Assembly: GCA_039029935.1 (NCBI GenBank)
Contig: JBCCFC010000210.1
Coordinates: forward strand, 1-13,741
Reading direction: 5' to 3'
Source of the DNA: G039029935 sp039029935
Lineage (GTDB): Bacteria; Chloroflexota; Anaerolineae; Caldilineales; Caldilineaceae
DNA: 13,741 nt
Both the position numbers and the translations under genes were made by a program. This document shows, one piece after another, positions 10,101 to 13,100 of the stretch (positions are counted from its first letter, which is position 1; each line of letters opens with the position of its first letter). The notes under the pieces were generated by a model, which worked only from the letters and a program-made list of their open reading frames with translations, did no database searches and was not told where the DNA came from.

Positions 10101-13100
10101 CAAGGGATCGAATCCTATCTTGCCATCAAATATGGCATCACGTTGAGCAACACCAACTACTTGAACAGCGCAGGCGCAACCATCTGGGATGCGACCGCCA
10201 ACGCGGGCTATCTCCACGACGTGGCGGGTATTGGCATTGATGCAGGTAGCGCACTGACACAGACAACCTCGCGCAGTGTCAACAGCGACAGCCTCGTCAC
10301 CATCACAGGCACAGTTGCGAATATAAGCGATGGTGAGTTTTTGGTCTGGGGCAATGATGATGCTATAACCGGCACCAGTTCAGTTGATGTGCCGAGCGGC
10401 TATGAGCAACGGCTGTTGCGTGTGTGGAAAATGCAGGAGACAGGCGATGTCAGCACGGTCGATATCAGCTTTGACTTGACCGATTTAGTGGCCTCATTGG
10501 GCTTTGACTTTGCCAACACCAACGGCTTTGCACTCCTGACTGACACCGATGGCAACTTTAGCGATGCCACACCAATTACAGGCACAACCATCAGTGGCAA
10601 TGTTGTCACCTTTAGCAATGTCAACCTGAGCGATGGGCAGTTCTTCAGCTTGGCCTACCCCGTCAATCTGGTGGTCAGCAGCACGGGCGATGCGCAAGAT
10701 GGCAACGTTGCCAGTAGCCAGAATACACTGCGTGAAGCCATTGCCTATGTGCCGTCGGGCGCAACGGTTACACTGGATGCCAGCTTGAGTGGGCAGGTGA
10801 TTACCCTAACAAATCAGCTTGTCCTAGATAAAGATATCACCATCAGCAGCACTGTGCCGATTTCGATCAGCGGGAACAATGCAACACGTGTGTTTACAGT
10901 GACAAGTGGTAACGTTGTCCTGGAGCAACTCGCCATTATCAAAGGCCAAAATTCAGATGGTGCTCATGGTGGCGGTATCTATGTGAACAGTGGGGCATCG
11001 CTTACGCTAAATAAGATCACATTGGCCCAGAATCAAAGCACAACAGACCCGGCTGCGGCTGGTGGCGGTGGCCTCTACAATAGCGGTACTGTGATTGTCA
11101 CCGATAGTGTATTTTCTGGCAATGGCAGCGGTCATTGTGGCGGTCTCAAAAATGAAGATGGTACGATTACGATCAATCGCAGTTTATTTACTGCCAACAG
11201 CGTATTTTGGAATGGTGCGAGTATCTGTAACGATGGCGGAACCGTCACGCTAAACAATACCACTGTGACGGGTGCTACGTCTGGCGATCATGCCACCTAT
11301 GCCAATGTCTATAACAACGATATTATGAACATCAACAACAGCACGATTGCGAACAACGCTTCGGGCTTGTCTGGCACCAAAGGTGGATTATCGAACACAA
11401 TCAGTGGTACGCTCTCTCTACAAAACTCAATCATATCCAACCCAACCAGCGGAGGAGATTGTGACAATGCTGGCACGGTTGTAACCAACACCAATAGCTT
11501 AATCTATGACGACACCTGTAGCCCTGCACTTTCCGGCGACCCTCTCCTTGGCCCACTTCAGGACAATGGTGGCAACACAAAGACAATGGCACTCAACCAC
11601 ACTAGCCCCGCTGCCAATGCAGGCGACAATACCAGTTGTCTGGCCACCGACCAGCGAGGCATTGTACGTCCACAGGGTGGCATATGTGACATTGGTGCAT
11701 ATGAGTTTGATGCTGCTGGTACGTCACCAGGAGGTGTCACCAGTAATCTGCAACTGTGGCTCAAGGCCGATGTGGGGACGGGGCAAAGTAGTGATGGGGC
11801 CGCCATCAGTTCTTGGACAGATCAAAGTGGCAATGGCAATGATGTGAATCAGGCAACAGCGGGCAACCAACCGACCTTTGAGAATGCAGCCAGCGATACC
11901 ATGAACAGCAACCCAACGGTCTATTTTGATGGCAGCGATTATTTGGATGGTGGCAATAATACGCTCAATATGGTTAATGACCAGACATTATTTATTGTCA
12001 AGCAGGATATCAGCGTAGGGTTAAATCCGATGTATCTATCTGTCAGCGGTGGCACAGGCGATCAAGGATTTCAGATATATCACTCTGGTACAATAGAGGA
12101 CCGATATATTGTTCGAGCCAGTGGTGCATGGACAGATGATTATGTCCTTGTCGGTGGTGGCAACCTCACCATACCCAATTTGGTGTCCTATCAACGCAGC
12201 GGAATTAACATGTCTTTATGGCGAGCGGGTATATTGGCTGGTATGGATACAGGAACGGTAGGCCCTCTTGATTTTGCGGGCGATACTCTTCTGTTGGTAG
12301 GTGCAAAATATAATGATTCTAGCGTAAATGAGACGTTCACTGGCAACATTGCCGAAATCATTGCCTACAATGCTGCCTTGACCACAGCGCAACGTCAACA
12401 AATCGAATCCTACCTTGCGCTCAAATATGGCATCACCTTGAGCAACACTAACTACCTCGACAGCAACGGCACAACCATTTGGGATGCGACAACCAACATC
12501 AGCTATAGCCATGACATCGCGGGGATCGGCATCGACGCGGGCAGCGCACTCACACAGACGGCCTCACGCAGTAGCAACAGCGACAGCCTCGTCACCATCA
12601 CAGGCACGGTTGCCAACATGAGTAATGGCGAGTTCCTGATTTGGGGCAATGACAATGCCATCACCAGCACGGCCTCTGCCGATGTACCAAGCGGCTATGA
12701 CCAGCGGCTGCTGCGTGTGTGGAAGGTTGCTGAGACGGGTGATGTGGGTACAGTCAGCCTCAGCTTTGATTTGAGCGATTTGGCGGCTGCAAATGGTATG
12801 GATACCATCCAAGTGAATGCCTTTGCCCTGTTGACCGATAGCGATGCCACCCTCAGCAACGCCAGCGTCATCACCAACGCCACCCTGAGCGGTAACGACC
12901 TCACTTTCACGGGTATCGACTTTGTGGATGGACAGTACTTTAGTTTGGCCTATCCAACAACCTACTTTAGCGAGGACACGGTGGCCGCAGCTAATTTGGT
13001 TGGTGTGTATAGGTCGAGTGTCGCTTGGGGTGACTATGACAACGATGGCGACCTAGACCTCCTCTTGTCTGGTAGCAGCGGCGGCACCCGCATTAGTAAA

